Notes: generated from the letters alone by a model not told the origin. Shown: positions 17,494-27,391, numbered from the stretch's first letter. The stretch: DNA of 60,909 nucleotides from Thermobacillus xylanilyticus (GCF_907165215.1 NZ_CAJRAY010000048.1:1-60909); one strand, 5' to 3'. Translations and numbers: made by a program.

Positions 17494-18360
17494 TCATCTT
17501 TCGCGGAAACCTTCGCCGACGACATCGTGCGCATCGCTGATCGCGAAGAACGCCTTCGGGTCGATCTCGTGTACAATCTCGCGCAGCGCCCGGGCTTCGG
17601 ATCGGCCGACAATGCAGTAGACGACCTGCTTGGACGCGCCCGAATAGCCGCCGGTCGCCTGCAGAATCGTCACGCTCCGGTCGAGCTTGCGGGTAACGGC
17701 GTCGGCGATCGCCTGGCCTTTGTCCGTCACGATCGTGAACGCTTTGCCGACATAAGCCCCTTCCTGCACGAAATCGATGACTCTTGCGGCGATGAAGACG
17801 ACGACCAGCGTGTAGAGCACGCGCTCGACGGGCACGAAGAACAGGGATGAGCCGATGACGGCGGCATCGATGCCGAGTATGGTCCGGCCCATGCTCCAGC
17901 CGTATTTTCGCACCAGAATGCGGGCGGCGATGTCCATGCCGCCGGTCGTCGCGCCGAACCGGAAGACGATGCCGAGACCGGCGCCAAGGGTCACGCCGGC
18001 ATAGAGCGCGGCCAGAATCAGATCGCGCCCGCTTGCGAGCGGGACGATGAGCCGGGCATCGACCGCGCGTTCCATCAGCCACAGCGAGCAGGTCAGACAG
18101 AGCGTGCCATAAAGCGTCATCGTCATCGATTTCCAGCCGAGCAGTCTCCATCCCGCAAGAAACAGCGGCACGTTCAGGAGCAGTGTCGTGAAGGAAAGCG
18201 GCAGGCCGAATATGTAATAGAGCAGCAGTCCGACACCGGTAACGCCGCCTTCCATCAACGTGTTCGGCAGGACGAAGTAATGCAGGCCGAACGCATAGAT
18301 CGCCGTTCCCGCCGCAACGGGGACGAGGACGCGCAGTCCGCCGGCTGCCCGTCGGGACAT
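17494..18360 (-). CDS. ypjC: YitT family membrane protein (DUF161/DUF2179)
   Basis: 288 residues. Five to six membrane segments at the N-terminus, including the family signatures HYFVLPNTLMEGGVTGVGLL and FGATTGGMDIAARIL, then a soluble DUF2179 domain (about 205-285: AYVGKAFTIVTDKGQ, ILQATGGYSGASKQVVYC). Function unknown; widely conserved in Firmicutes. On the opposite strand from its neighbours. I start at the ATG at 18360, nine bases after GGAGG, since the TTG at 18369 abuts the ribosome site. Confidence 0.87.
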   Translation of the reverse strand: MSRRAAGGLRVLVPVAAGTAIYAFGLHYFVLPNTLMEGGVTGVGLLLYYIFGLPLSFTTLLLNVPLFLAGWRLLGWKSMTMTLYGTLCLTCSLWLMERAVDARLIVPLASGRDLILAALYAGVTLGAGLGIVFRFGATTGGMDIAARILVRKYGWSMGRTILGIDAAVIGSSLFFVPVERVLYTLVVVFIAARVIDFVQEGAYVGKAFTIVTDKGQAIADAVTRKLDRSVTILQATGGYSGASKQVVYCIVGRSEARALREIVHEIDPKAFFAISDAHDVVGEGFRER

Positions 18361-18578
18361 CCGTTTCAACCTCCTCGATATCGGGCTTCAACGCATCGAA
18401 GCCCGGGAAGGTGCAAGGATTGTGTTCCCCTGTGCTTTGCGCTAACATAAGGAAAGAATCGTCGGATAAGCAAAACGGCCGGCGCCGTGTCCGCGGGCGG
18501 ACACAACCGTTCGGCGTAAAAGGATAAGTCGATATTAAGCTTATCAATTTTTATCTTTCATGGAAAGGATCGTGCTTA

Positions 18579-18917
18579 GTGTTGGGCAAAACACTCGCCG
18601 ACATGCAGCGTGAAGTCGATGCATATATTTCACAGTTCAAGGAAGGCTACTTCAGTCCGCTCGCCTTGATGGCCCGGCTGACGGAAGAAGCCGGGGAACT
18701 GGCGCGTGAAGTGAACCATCACTACGGGCCCAAGCCGAAGAAGCCCGACGAGCCGGACAGTTCCATCGAGATGGAACTCGGGGACCTGCTTTTCATTCTC
18801 ATTTGCTTTGCCAATTCGCTGGGGATCGATCTGACGGAAGCGCATGACAAGGTGATGGCGAAATTCTCGACGCGCGACAAGGACCGCTGGACGCGCATCG
18901 AGCAGCCGGCCGAATAG
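18579..18917 (+). CDS. ypjD: MazG-like nucleotide pyrophosphohydrolase
   Basis: 112 residues of all-alpha NTP pyrophosphatase fold. The metal-binding signature EEAGELAREV followed by ELGDLLF matches the ExxE(x)nExxD pattern. B. subtilis YpjD occupies the same position before dapB. Substrate is likely a non-canonical (deoxy)nucleoside triphosphate. GTG start with a weak AAGGAT ribosome site. Upstream, 18370-18578 holds a perfect hairpin GTGTCCG/CGGACAC (about 18498-18515) and a GATAAG/CTTATC repeat just before the start. Confidence 0.87.
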   Translation: MLGKTLADMQREVDAYISQFKEGYFSPLALMARLTEEAGELAREVNHHYGPKPKKPDEPDSSIEMELGDLLFILICFANSLGIDLTEAHDKVMAKFSTRDKDRWTRIEQPAE

Positions 18918-18957
18918 TGCGGCGGCTTGCCCGCCCATACCCGGCGCTTGCCTTGTG

Positions 18958-18981
18958 CATATGCTGATCGATAAGCATATG
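18958..18981. repeat. inverted repeat ahead of the TPR gene
   Basis: CATATGCT (18958-18965), eight bases, AGCATATG (18974-18981): perfect 8-base arms that end 18 bases before the TPR start codon and touch its ribosome site. It could be an operator or an RNA hairpin limiting translation. Confidence 0.4.
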
Positions 18982-18999
18982 TGCGAGGGGGCGTGGAGG

Positions 19000-19524
19000 A
19001 TGGCCGGGGAAGAGCATATCAGACAGGCTTATGCTTCGATCTTGTCGGGCGACTACGAACAGGCGATCCGGTCGTTCGAGCAGGCCATCGCTGCCGAGCC
19101 CGGCAATCCTGCATATCACCACAAATGCTCGATTACCTGCATGCGCAGCGCCCTGTGGACGAAGGCGCTCCGGCACGCGGAGGAAGCGGTCAGGCTGGCG
19201 CCGGATCAGACGGATTACCGCTACCATCTCGCTTCGGTTCAGGCGCGAATTGCGGCCGAGGAAGCCAAAAATGAGCTGGCGGCAGCCGATCCCGACTATG
19301 CATCCGTCATCGGCCGGCTGAAGCTTGCGCTGGAATTGGATCCGTTGCTCGATGAAGCCTGGCTGCTCATGGCGGCGGCATACGGGGCGCTCGGACGGTT
19401 CGATGAAGCGGCTCAGGCGGCAAGGGAAGCGCTCAGGCTGAATCCCGCGCATGGAGAAGCCAAGCGGCTGTTTGCCGACTATCGCCGGCGTCATCGGAGA
19501 AAGCAAAAACGCACGCTGCATTGA
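19000..19524 (+). CDS. TPR-repeat protein
   Basis: 174 residues with about four tetratricopeptide repeats: GDYEQAIRSFEQAIAAEPGN, SALWTKALRHAEEAVRLAPD, a degenerate middle unit, and GRFDEAAQAAREALRLNPAH. The C-terminus is very basic (RRRHRRKQKR), which may contact nucleic acid. Cytosolic, probably a protein-binding adaptor; partner unknown. The ATG at 19000 is eight bases after GAGGGGG. Sits between ypjD and dapB, where B. subtilis has no gene. Confidence 0.8.
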   Translation: MAGEEHIRQAYASILSGDYEQAIRSFEQAIAAEPGNPAYHHKCSITCMRSALWTKALRHAEEAVRLAPDQTDYRYHLASVQARIAAEEAKNELAAADPDYASVIGRLKLALELDPLLDEAWLLMAAAYGALGRFDEAAQAAREALRLNPAHGEAKRLFADYRRRHRRKQKRTLH

Positions 19525-19563
19525 ACTAATTCATTACTCAAGTGGGAACAGGAGTTGGAAGGC

Positions 19564-20388
19564 ATGACGGACAAGATTCGCGTCGCGGTTGCGGGCGCAA
19601 GCGGCAAAATGGGACGTGAAGTCGTCAAAATGGTGCTGGAAGAACCGGCTTTTGAACTGGCGGCCGCCGTCGGACGCACGTCGGCCGGTCAGGATGCGGG
19701 CGCCGCTGCGGGATTGCCCGCCTGCGGCGTCACGATCACCGGCGACCTTGAGGAAGCGCTGCGCGGCGGCGCAGTCGACGTATTGGTTGATTTTACGGTG
19801 CCGCAGTCGGCTTACGACAACACGAAGACGGCGATTACATACGGTGTGCGTCCCGTTGTCGGCACGACCGGCTTCACGCCGGAACAGATTGACGAACTGG
19901 ACAAGCTGTGCAGAAGCCGCGGTATCGGCGGCCTGATCGCGCCCAACTTCTCGATCGGCGCCATTCTGATGATGCGGTTCGCCGCGGAAGCGGTGCGCTA
20001 CTTCCCGCATCTGGAGATTATCGAGTATCACGGGGACCGGAAGCTGGATGCGCCGTCCGGCACCTCCATCAAGACCGCGGAACTGATTTCCGAAGTGCGC
20101 GGTGAGCTCAAACAGGGGCATCCCGATGAGGAAGAGAAACTGGAAGGCGCGCGCGGCGGATATTACAACGGATTCCGCATCCACAGCGTCCGGCTGCCCG
20201 GCGTATTCGCCCAGCAGGAAGTGATCTTCGGCGCTTTCGGACAGACACTGCGCATCCGGCATGATTCGTATGACCGCGCCGGCTACATGCCGGGGGTCAA
20301 GACCGCGGTGCAGAAAGTGATGACTTATACCGGCCTCGTCTACGGATTCGAGCATCTGATGGACGGCGGAGAGGAGAAACGTTCATGA
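19564..20388 (+). CDS. dapB: 4-hydroxy-tetrahydrodipicolinate reductase
   Basis: Reduces the DapA product to tetrahydrodipicolinate for lysine, diaminopimelate and spore dipicolinate. 274 residues with the NAD(P) loop [19 protein letters not shown], and the catalytic [15 protein letters not shown] segment (His and Lys). Start ATG at 19564 follows AGGAG by nine bases. Overlaps mgsA by four bases (ATGA), beginning the dapB-mgsA-bshB1 run. Confidence 0.95.
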   Translation: MTDKIRVAVAGASGKMGREVVKMVLEEPAFELAAAVGRTSAGQDAGAAAGLPACGVTITGDLEEALRGGAVDVLVDFTVPQSAYDNTKTAITYGVRPVVGTTGFTPEQIDELDKLCRSRGIGGLIAPNFSIGAILMMRFAAEAVRYFPHLEIIEYHGDRKLDAPSGTSIKTAELISEVRGELKQGHPDEEEKLEGARGGYYNGFRIHSVRLPGVFAQQEVIFGAFGQTLRIRHDSYDRAGYMPGVKTAVQKVMTYTGLVYGFEHLMDGGEEKRS

Positions 20389-20819
20389 CGGCGCGGATGC
20401 AGGTTGCGTTCATTGCGCACGACCGGAAGAAAGACGAAATGGTCAATTTCGTCATCGCTTATGAGCATGTATTCCGCCATCACGATCTGTATGCCACCGG
20501 CACGACCGGCAAGCGGATCATGGAGCAGACCGGGCTTACGGTGCACCGGTTCATGTCGGGGCCGCTCGGCGGCGACCAGCAGATCGGCGCGCTGGTGGCG
20601 GAGAATGTCATGGATTTGATCATTTTCCTGCGTGATCCGCTGATGGCGCAACCCCATGAACCGGATATCAACGCGCTGCTGCGCCTCTGCGACGTGTACG
20701 GCATTCCCGTCGCCACGAACGTCGCCACGGCCGAACTGCTCGTCAAAGCGCTCGAGCGCGGCGAATTCGCGTGGCGGGAGCTTGTCCACAAATACAAGCC
20801 GGAGGACTGGCGGTCATGA
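20385..20819 (+). CDS. mgsA: methylglyoxal synthase
   Basis: Converts dihydroxyacetone phosphate to methylglyoxal plus phosphate, a bypass of lower glycolysis under phosphate limitation. 144 residues with [19 protein letters not shown] phosphate loop, and [12 protein letters not shown] with the catalytic aspartate. Both ends overlap neighbours (dapB, bshB1). Having it next to bacillithiol genes is apt, because bacillithiol takes part in methylglyoxal detoxification in B. subtilis. Confidence 0.95.
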   Translation: MTARMQVAFIAHDRKKDEMVNFVIAYEHVFRHHDLYATGTTGKRIMEQTGLTVHRFMSGPLGGDQQIGALVAENVMDLIIFLRDPLMAQPHEPDINALLRLCDVYGIPVATNVATAELLVKALERGEFAWRELVHKYKPEDWRS

Positions 20820-21505
20820 CGGTTGCCGTCGACATGCTGGCGTTCGGCGCCCACCCGGACGATGTCGAGATCGGCATGGCCGCGACGATCGCCAAGCATA
20901 CGCAGGCCGGCATCCGCTTCGGCATCTGCGATCTGACCCGCGCGGAAATGTCGTCGAACGGGACGGTGGAACTGCGGCAGCGCGAGGCCGCGGAAGCCGC
21001 CGAGGCGATCGGGCTGGCGTATCGCTCCTGTCTCGGATTGCCTGACCGGGGGCTGACCGGTTCGCCGGATCAGATGGCGTCCATCGTGCGCGAAATCCGG
21101 AAACTTCGGCCGCGGATCGTGTTCGCGCCGTATTGGAACGACCGCCATCCCGACCATAACGCCGCGAGCCGCCTCGTGGAAGAGGCGGTTTTCAATGCGA
21201 AGCTGCGCCGGTACATGCCCGAACTCGAACCGGTCCAGGTGGAGCAAATGTATTTCTACTATATCAATGATGTGGCGGAAGTCGATCTGATCGTCAATGT
21301 TTCGGATTGGTACGACGCGAAGCGCCGCGCGCTGTCGGCCTATCGGTCGCAGTTCGAATCGGGGCCGGATACGGTAGCGACGCCGCTGAACCAACGCTAC
21401 GTCGAAAATGTCGAAGCCCGCGACCGGCTGCTCGGCGGCCAGCGTCAGTGGGCATTTGCCGAAGGCTTCGCGGTGAAGCGCCCCTTTGAGGTGCATCTGT
21501 TCTGA
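20816..21505 (+). CDS. bshB1: N-acetyl-alpha-D-glucosaminyl-L-malate deacetylase (bacillithiol synthesis)
   Basis: Second step of bacillithiol synthesis, removing acetyl from GlcNAc-malate. 229 residues of LmbE/PIG-L fold. Zinc-binding AHPDD near the N-terminus and [11 protein letters not shown] in the middle are intact. ATG at 20816 overlaps the mgsA stop; GGAGG lies ten bases upstream inside mgsA. Confidence 0.93.
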   Translation: MTVAVDMLAFGAHPDDVEIGMAATIAKHTQAGIRFGICDLTRAEMSSNGTVELRQREAAEAAEAIGLAYRSCLGLPDRGLTGSPDQMASIVREIRKLRPRIVFAPYWNDRHPDHNAASRLVEEAVFNAKLRRYMPELEPVQVEQMYFYYINDVAEVDLIVNVSDWYDAKRRALSAYRSQFESGPDTVATPLNQRYVENVEARDRLLGGQRQWAFAEGFAVKRPFEVHLF

Positions 21506-21535
21506 GCGCACCGCGAAGCGAGAGGAGGAGCATCC

Positions 21536-22696
21536 ATGGCCAGACCGCTCAAGATCGGCATTACCTGTTACCCGACGCTCGGCGGATCCGGTGTCGTCGC
21601 GACCGAACTCGGCAAGCTGCTCGCCGAGAAAGGGCATGAGATTCATTTCATTACGCACAGCATTCCGTTCCGGCTCGGCAAGTTCCAGCGCAACATCTAT
21701 TACCATGAAGTCGAAGTGAACAATTATTATGTCTTCCGCTATCCGCCGTACGATCTGTCGCTGGCCAGCAAGATGGCGCAGGTCGCGCGGATGCAGAAAC
21801 TGGATCTGCTGCACGTCCACTACGCCGTGCCGCATGCCATCTGCGCCTGGCTGGCGAAACAGATGCTGGACGGCGGCATCAAGACGGTAACGACGCTGCA
21901 CGGCACCGATATCACGGTGCTGGCACAGGACGAATCGCTGCGCGATCTGATCCGGCTCGCGATCCATCAGAGCGATGCGGTGACGGCCGTCTCGCGGGAT
22001 TTGATTCGGGAGACCCGCGAACGGCTTGATATCGAGACGCCGATCGATCTGACGTACAATTTCGTCGACAAGCGCGTCTACTACCCGCGGGAATGCCGTT
22101 CGCTGCGCAACGAATACGCCGCGCCGGGCGAGAAGGTGCTGATGCACATCTCCAACTTCCGGCCGGTGAAGCGGGTCGGCGACGTCGTTGACGTGTTCGC
22201 GCGCGTGAACGCGAAGCTGCCTTCGCGTCTGCTGCTCGTCGGGGAAGGTCCGGAACTGTCGAAAATACAATGGCAGGTCGAATCGCTCGGCCTGGAGGAC
22301 CGCGTCACCTTCCTCGGCAAGCAGGACGACGTGGCGCAGGTCATTTCCGTCGCGGACCTGCTGCTGCTGCCGTCCGAGAAAGAAAGCTTCGGCCTCGTCG
22401 CCCTCGAAGCGATGGCCTGCGGCGTGCCGACGATCGGCTCACTCGCCGGCGGCATTCCGGAGCTTGTCGCGCACGGCACGACCGGCTTCCTCGCGCCGGT
22501 CGGCGATACGGAGCGGATGGCCGAATACGCGGTTCAGCTGCTGAGCGACGAATCGACGTACGCACGGTTCCGGGAAGCATGCCTGGAACGGGCCCGCACG
22601 ACGTTCTGCAATGACCGGATTACCGCGGAATACGAGCGCATCTATTATCGCGTGCTCGGGATCGAGGCCGATATTCCGATACCGGTGTGCGAATAA
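21536..22696 (+). CDS. bshA: N-acetyl-alpha-D-glucosaminyl L-malate synthase (bacillithiol synthesis)
   Basis: GT4 glycosyltransferase joining GlcNAc from UDP-GlcNAc to L-malate, first step of bacillithiol synthesis. 386 residues with YPTLGGSGVVATEL, LHGTDITVL, and the nucleotide-sugar site SEKESFGLVALEAMACG (E-x7-E). AGGAGGAG ribosome site. Directly after bshB1. bshC is not in the window. Confidence 0.95.
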   Translation: MARPLKIGITCYPTLGGSGVVATELGKLLAEKGHEIHFITHSIPFRLGKFQRNIYYHEVEVNNYYVFRYPPYDLSLASKMAQVARMQKLDLLHVHYAVPHAICAWLAKQMLDGGIKTVTTLHGTDITVLAQDESLRDLIRLAIHQSDAVTAVSRDLIRETRERLDIETPIDLTYNFVDKRVYYPRECRSLRNEYAAPGEKVLMHISNFRPVKRVGDVVDVFARVNAKLPSRLLLVGEGPELSKIQWQVESLGLEDRVTFLGKQDDVAQVISVADLLLLPSEKESFGLVALEAMACGVPTIGSLAGGIPELVAHGTTGFLAPVGDTERMAEYAVQLLSDESTYARFREACLERARTTFCNDRITAEYERIYYRVLGIEADIPIPVCE

Positions 22697-22718
22697 GCGC
22701 GAGAGGTGGTGCGCCGCC

Positions 22719-23963
22719 ATGGACGGAAAGCTGAAAGACGCGATGCCGGTGATCGAACGATTGAGCGCCGCCGGCCACCAAGCGTATTTCGTCGGCGGCT
22801 GCGTCCGCGACGCCTTGCTCGGCCGGCCGATCGGCGATGTCGACATCGCGACGTCCGCGCGGCCGGAAGCGGTCATGGCGATCTTTCCGAAGCATGTCCC
22901 GACCGGCATCCGGCACGGCACGGTAACCGTGTTCGTGAAAGGCCGGTCGTATGAAGTGACGACGTTCCGCACGGAATCGGACTATGACGACCATCGCCGA
23001 CCGTCGGATGTCGCATTCGTCGACGACATCCGGACCGATCTCAAGCGCAGGGATTTCACGGTCAACGCCATGGCGATGGACGCGGACGGCCGGGTAATCG
23101 ATCCGTTCGGCGGGATGTCCGACCTTGAACGCGGTGTCATCCGCTGCGTCGGCAGTCCGGACGAACGATTCCGTGAAGACGCCCTGCGCATGGTCCGGGC
23201 CGTCCGGTTCGCGGCGGAGCTTGGCTTCCGCATCGCGCCGTCGACATGGCGCGCGCTCAGGCGGAACGCCGGGCTGTTGCGTCATATCGCGCTGGAACGC
23301 GTCGGTGCCGAACTGGACAAGATGGTCCGCGGCGCCGATCCGGACCGGGCGGCCGCTTTGTTCATCCGCTCCTGTCTATGGCGGACGACGAAGACGCCGC
23401 TGGAGACAAACGGTCTTCCGGCATGCGCGGGGAAGGTGAAGCTGTCCGGCCTGGAGGCGGGCGACCTCAGGTGGATCGCGCTTTGGGCGGCGTCGAACGT
23501 TTCGCCGGAGGCGGCTCACCATTGGATGTCGCAGTTCGCGTTCGGCAAGAAGCGGATGCGCGCGATCTTCGCGCCGCTGGAACTGCATGCCGCCGCGGCG
23601 AGCATTCCCGATACCCGCGAAGCATGGGCTGCGCTTGCGCTGCGCCACGGGCGCCAGGCTGCGGCAGACTGGCTGGACGTCATGCGCGCGCTTCCCGGCA
23701 TCAGTCCCGTCCCGGCGGATCGACTGGCCCGATGGTCGGCATGGCTGGCGGACATCCCGGCGTTTGCGGCGGCGGAGCTGGCGCTCGACGGGACGGAATT
23801 GGCGGAAGCGGCTGGCAGGAAAGGCGGCCCGTGGATCAAGCGGACGATGGATCGGCTGCTGCTGGAGACGGCCGCCGGCCGCCTGCCCAACGAACGTCGG
23901 GCATTGCTCGAGAGGGCGCTGCGCATTCTGGACAATGAACCGGACGGGAAGGACGAACCATGA
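22719..23963 (+). CDS. cca: CCA tRNA nucleotidyltransferase
   Basis: Adds or repairs the 3' CCA of tRNAs without a template. 414 residues, class II. FVGGCVRDALLG and DVDIATSA (metal-binding DxD) mark the nucleotidyltransferase head; RRDFTVNAMA and EDALRMVRAVRF follow, with a helical C-terminal tail. Start ATG at 22719 after GAGAGGTGG. ATGA overlap with birA. Confidence 0.94.
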   Translation: MDGKLKDAMPVIERLSAAGHQAYFVGGCVRDALLGRPIGDVDIATSARPEAVMAIFPKHVPTGIRHGTVTVFVKGRSYEVTTFRTESDYDDHRRPSDVAFVDDIRTDLKRRDFTVNAMAMDADGRVIDPFGGMSDLERGVIRCVGSPDERFREDALRMVRAVRFAAELGFRIAPSTWRALRRNAGLLRHIALERVGAELDKMVRGADPDRAAALFIRSCLWRTTKTPLETNGLPACAGKVKLSGLEAGDLRWIALWAASNVSPEAAHHWMSQFAFGKKRMRAIFAPLELHAAAASIPDTREAWAALALRHGRQAAADWLDVMRALPGISPVPADRLARWSAWLADIPAFAAAELALDGTELAEAAGRKGGPWIKRTMDRLLLETAAGRLPNERRALLERALRILDNEPDGKDEP

Positions 23964-24922
23964 GAGAACGACTGCTGGAAATGTTGACGGAACGCGAAGG
24001 CGAGTACATTTCGGGCGAAGAGGCGAGCCGCCGGCTCGGCATCAGCCGGACGGCGGTCTGGAAACATATCCGCAGGCTGACGGAGGAAGGCTACGCGATC
24101 GAAGCGAGCCGCAACCGGGGATATCGGCTGGCGGGAACGCCGGACCGGCTGACGGCGACCGGGCTCATGTCGCGCCTCAAGACGAAGTCGCTCGGCCGGT
24201 CGCTTCACTTGTACGACGAGATCGGCTCGACCCAGGATGCCGCGAAGCGGCTCGCCGAAGAAGGGGCGCCCGAAGGCACGCTTGTCATCGCGGAGCAGCA
24301 GACGAGCGGACGGGGCAGGATGGGGCGGAGCTGGCTGTCGCCGAAGTACAAGGGACTGTGGATGAGCCTCGTGCTCCGGCCGAACGTTCCGGTCCTTTGC
24401 ACGCCGCAGCTGACGCTGCTGACCGCCGCCGCCCTCTGCCGGTCGCTGCGACGACAGACAGGCCTTGAGATCGGCATCAAATGGCCCAACGATCTGCTGA
24501 TTGACGGCCGCAAGATCAGCGGCATCCTGCTCGAATCGAGCGCGGAAGAGGAGCGGCTGCGCCATGTCGTCGCCGGCATCGGCATCAGCGTCAACCTCGA
24601 GCCGGAGGATTACCCTCCCGAGCTGAGGTCGAAAGCCGTTTCGCTCCGGATGGCCGCCGGCAGGCCGCTTGACCGGACGGAAACGGCGGCGCAGTTTCTC
24701 GAATCGCTCGAAGAACTGTACGACATTTACCGCAATGACGGATTCGGCCCGATCCGGCTGCTCTGGGAAGCGTGGTCCGTCTCGCTCGGCAAGCCGGCCG
24801 TCCTGAAGACGCCGCAAGGAACCGTGGAAGGCGTGCCGCTCGGCCTCTCCGACAACGGCGCGCTGCGCGTCCGGACGGCGGACGGATTGGTGCGGGAAGT
24901 GTTTTCGGCGGAATTCGAATGA
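23960..24922 (+). CDS. birA: bifunctional biotin-protein ligase / biotin operon repressor
   Basis: 320 residues. The N-terminal helix-turn-helix (EEASRRLGISRTAVWKHIRR) makes this the repressor-type (group II) enzyme that senses biotinyl-AMP. The ligase domain has the biotin/ATP loop SGRGRMGRSW and KWPNDLLIDGRKISGIL with the catalytic lysine. It biotinylates acetyl-CoA or pyruvate carboxylase and represses biotin genes, none of which are in the window. Followed by a terminator. Confidence 0.95.
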   Translation: MRERLLEMLTEREGEYISGEEASRRLGISRTAVWKHIRRLTEEGYAIEASRNRGYRLAGTPDRLTATGLMSRLKTKSLGRSLHLYDEIGSTQDAAKRLAEEGAPEGTLVIAEQQTSGRGRMGRSWLSPKYKGLWMSLVLRPNVPVLCTPQLTLLTAAALCRSLRRQTGLEIGIKWPNDLLIDGRKISGILLESSAEEERLRHVVAGIGISVNLEPEDYPPELRSKAVSLRMAAGRPLDRTETAAQFLESLEELYDIYRNDGFGPIRLLWEAWSVSLGKPAVLKTPQGTVEGVPLGLSDNGALRVRTADGLVREVFSAEFE

Positions 24923-24931
24923 CGCGCCGGA

Positions 24932-24964
24932 CGGCGGACGAACGAATGTCCGCCGCTTTCTTTT
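24932..24964 (+). terminator. terminator after birA
   Basis: CGGCGGAC (24932-24939) pairs with GTCCGCCG (24948-24955), then CTTTCTTTT. Confidence 0.75.
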
Positions 24965-24976
24965 CGGGCCCCGCCG

Positions 24977-25256
24977 TGCTATACTTGTCGGCAAGAGGCG
25001 GTATCGCATTTTTCGCGAATCGCACTCGGGACTTATGGATTTGAATTTCATCTTGCGCGGAACGTTCATCCGGGTTGGCGCATTCTGCTCAGAGCCGCGA
25101 GGGACCGAGACAGAAGGAAGCACGCTTGACCGTGATGTTTCCTGTTGTCGTCTGAGGACCTACGGCGTTGCTGCCGGAAGGTTTTTTGCTTTTTCCGGAA
25201 AAATGAGGGCGCACCGGTGCGGAACGTTCGGCGGCGAATGGGAGGGACCATGCGGC
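24977..25256 (+). promoter_or_regulatory. panB promoter and long leader with a possible attenuator
   Basis: TGC-TATACT (24977-24985) is an extended -10 promoter. The leader is about 265 bases and holds no convincing coding region. ACCT-a-CGGC / GCCG-ga-AGGT (25158-25182) followed by TTTTTT is a short terminator-like hairpin, and CCGGAA (25175-25180) can alternatively pair with TTCCGG (25194-25199), which would break it. I do not recognise a known riboswitch class or T-box motif here. Confidence 0.4.
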
Positions 25257-26123
25257 ATGCAGGCACTTACCGTGACGAAATGGCTGCAAATGAAAAAGGA
25301 CGGAATCCCGATCTCCATGGTGACCGCGTACGACTATCCTTCGGCACGGCTGGCCGAGGAAGCGGGCGTGGACGCCATTCTCGTCGGCGATTCGCTCGGC
25401 AATGTCGTGCTCGGCTACGACACGACGCTGCCGGTGACATTGGATGACATCATCTATCACGCCCGCGCCGCAAGGCGCGGCGCACCCGATACATTCATCG
25501 TGGCCGATCTGCCGTTTATGACCTACCGGCTCGGCGCGGAGTCGACGCTCCGCAATGCGGGCAGACTGATGCAGGAGACCGGCGTGCAGGCGGTCAAGCT
25601 GGAAGGCGGCGCGGACATCGCCCATGAAGTATCCGCCCTGACGGCGGCCGGCATTCCGGTCATGGGCCATATCGGACTTCTGCCGCAGTCGATTCACCAA
25701 ATCGGCGGGTACAAAGTCCAGGGCAAGCTGGAGGCGGACATCCGCCGTCTGATCGATGACGCGAAGGCGCTCGAAGAAGCCGGCGCGTTCGCCATCGTGC
25801 TCGAACTGGTGACTGACGGCGCGGCTGAAGCGGTGACGCGCGCCCTCAAGATTCCGACGATCGGCATCGGGGCCGGCGCCGCCTGCGACGGCCAGGTGCT
25901 CGTCTATCACGACATGATCCGGTACGCCTCTCCGTATCGAAGCAAGAAGTTCGTGAAAACCTACGCCGATGTCGGCACGACCATCCGCGACGCCATCGGC
26001 GCCTACGTGCGCGATGTGAAGGCCAGAACGTTCCCCGGAGCCGAGCACAGTTTTCCGGGCGCGTCGGAAATCGCCGCGCAGCTGTACGGCGGCGGGGAGG
26101 CGAAACAAGATGCGGGTCATTGA
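25257..26123 (+). CDS. panB: 3-methyl-2-oxobutanoate hydroxymethyltransferase
   Basis: Adds a hydroxymethyl group from methylene-THF to ketoisovalerate, giving ketopantoate for pantothenate and CoA. 288 residues with VTAYDYPSARLAEEAGVD, ILVGDSLGNVVLGYDTTLPV (metal-binding Asp), and PVMGHIGLLPQS. The start at 25257 follows GGAGGG; the frame is open further upstream but lies in the leader. Overlaps panC by 14 bases. Confidence 0.95.
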   Translation: MQALTVTKWLQMKKDGIPISMVTAYDYPSARLAEEAGVDAILVGDSLGNVVLGYDTTLPVTLDDIIYHARAARRGAPDTFIVADLPFMTYRLGAESTLRNAGRLMQETGVQAVKLEGGADIAHEVSALTAAGIPVMGHIGLLPQSIHQIGGYKVQGKLEADIRRLIDDAKALEEAGAFAIVLELVTDGAAEAVTRALKIPTIGIGAGAACDGQVLVYHDMIRYASPYRSKKFVKTYADVGTTIRDAIGAYVRDVKARTFPGAEHSFPGASEIAAQLYGGGEAKQDAGH

Positions 26124-27000
26124 GACGATCGCCGAACTTCGCGCCGCCATCGCCGAATGGCGCAGGCAGAACCCCGCTGGCACGGTCGGATTCGTGCCGA
26201 CGATGGGCTATCTGCACGAAGGCCACGCCAGCCTGATCCGCCGCTCGGCGGCGGAGAACGGGCTCACCATCGTCAGCGTCTTCGTCAATCCGCTGCAGTT
26301 CGGCCCGAATGAAGATTTCGAGCGGTACCCGCGCGATGCCGGGCGGGACAGGCAGGTGTCCGAAGCGGCGGGGGCCGATCTGTTGTTCATGCCGTCCGTG
26401 GCCGAAATGTATCCGCGCCCGACCGCGACGCGCGTCATGATCGCCGGTCTTACGGACCGGCTGTGCGGGGCGTCGAGACCCGGCCATTTCGACGGCGTCG
26501 GCACCGTCGTCAGCAAACTCTTTCATATTGTCATGCCGGATAAAGCCTATTTCGGCCTGAAAGACGCGCAGCAGGTTGCCGTTATCGAGCGGATGGTCGA
26601 AGATTTGAACTTCCCCGTCCGCATCGTGCCGTGCGAGACGGTGCGGGAACCGGACGGACTCGCGCTCAGTTCGCGAAATGTCTATCTGAACGCGGAAGAG
26701 AGGGGCCAGGCCGTCATTCTGTACGAAACGCTCGAGTTGGCGGAGCAGAAGTTCCGCGAACCCGGCATGACGCCCGGCGAGCTTAAAGCGGCGATGCATG
26801 CGCACATCAAGCGCGCGCCGCTTGCCGAGACGGATTATGCGGAACTGCTCACCTGGCCGAATCTGGAGCCTCCGGCGGACATCCCGTTCGATCAGATGCC
26901 GCCGGGCAGCCGGTTCATCGCAGCGCTGGCCGTCAAATTCGGCCGGACGCGGCTCATCGACAACCGGCTGCTTGCAACGGGGCCGGCGGGAAAGGAGTGA
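26110..27000 (+). CDS. panC: pantothenate synthetase (pantoate--beta-alanine ligase)
   Basis: ATP-dependent condensation of pantoate and beta-alanine. 296 residues with the HxGH nucleotidyl motif in [28 protein letters not shown], and YFGLKDAQQ (KMSKS-like region SSRNVYL). Begins inside the end of panB and is followed eight bases on by panD. Confidence 0.95.
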   Translation: MRVIETIAELRAAIAEWRRQNPAGTVGFVPTMGYLHEGHASLIRRSAAENGLTIVSVFVNPLQFGPNEDFERYPRDAGRDRQVSEAAGADLLFMPSVAEMYPRPTATRVMIAGLTDRLCGASRPGHFDGVGTVVSKLFHIVMPDKAYFGLKDAQQVAVIERMVEDLNFPVRIVPCETVREPDGLALSSRNVYLNAEERGQAVILYETLELAEQKFREPGMTPGELKAAMHAHIKRAPLAETDYAELLTWPNLEPPADIPFDQMPPGSRFIAALAVKFGRTRLIDNRLLATGPAGKE

Positions 27001-27007
27001 GGATACC

Positions 27008-27391
27008 ATGATGCGGAACATGATGAAGTCGAAAATCCACCGCGCGACCGTAACGGAAGCGAACCTGAACTATGTGGGCAGCATCACGATCGATGAAGAT
27101 CTGATGGAGGCGGCCGACCTGTGGGAGAACGAAAAGGTTCAGGTGGTCAATATCAACAACGGCGCCCGGCTGGAGACGTATGTCATTCCCGGTCCGCGCG
27201 GTTCGGGCGTCATCTGCCTGAACGGCGCCGCCGCCCGCCATGCCCAGCCAGGCGACAAAGTCATCATTATCTCTTATGCGCTGATGACCGAAGAGGAAGC
27301 CCGTGAATATCGTCCGCGGATCGTCCTCATGGACGAAGGGAATCGTCCGGCCGGCATGACGGGCAAGGAAGAGCACGCAACGATCCTGTAA
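27008..27391 (+). CDS. panD: aspartate 1-decarboxylase proenzyme
   Basis: Makes beta-alanine from aspartate. 127 residues. Self-cleaves between Gly24 and Ser25 (in NYVGSITID) to create the pyruvoyl cofactor; the cleavage position matches the E. coli numbering when the start is at 27008, which has GGAGTGAGG upstream. [12 protein letters not shown] and [11 protein letters not shown] are family motifs. Completes panBCD. Confidence 0.96.
   Translation: MMRNMMKSKIHRATVTEANLNYVGSITIDEDLMEAADLWENEKVQVVNINNGARLETYVIPGPRGSGVICLNGAAARHAQPGDKVIIISYALMTEEEAREYRPRIVLMDEGNRPAGMTGKEEHATIL

Noticed and set aside
25035..25256. Extended panB frame upstream of 25257
   Set aside because: It lies within the transcribed leader, encodes a Cys/Arg-rich stretch unlike PanB, and lacks a ribosome site.
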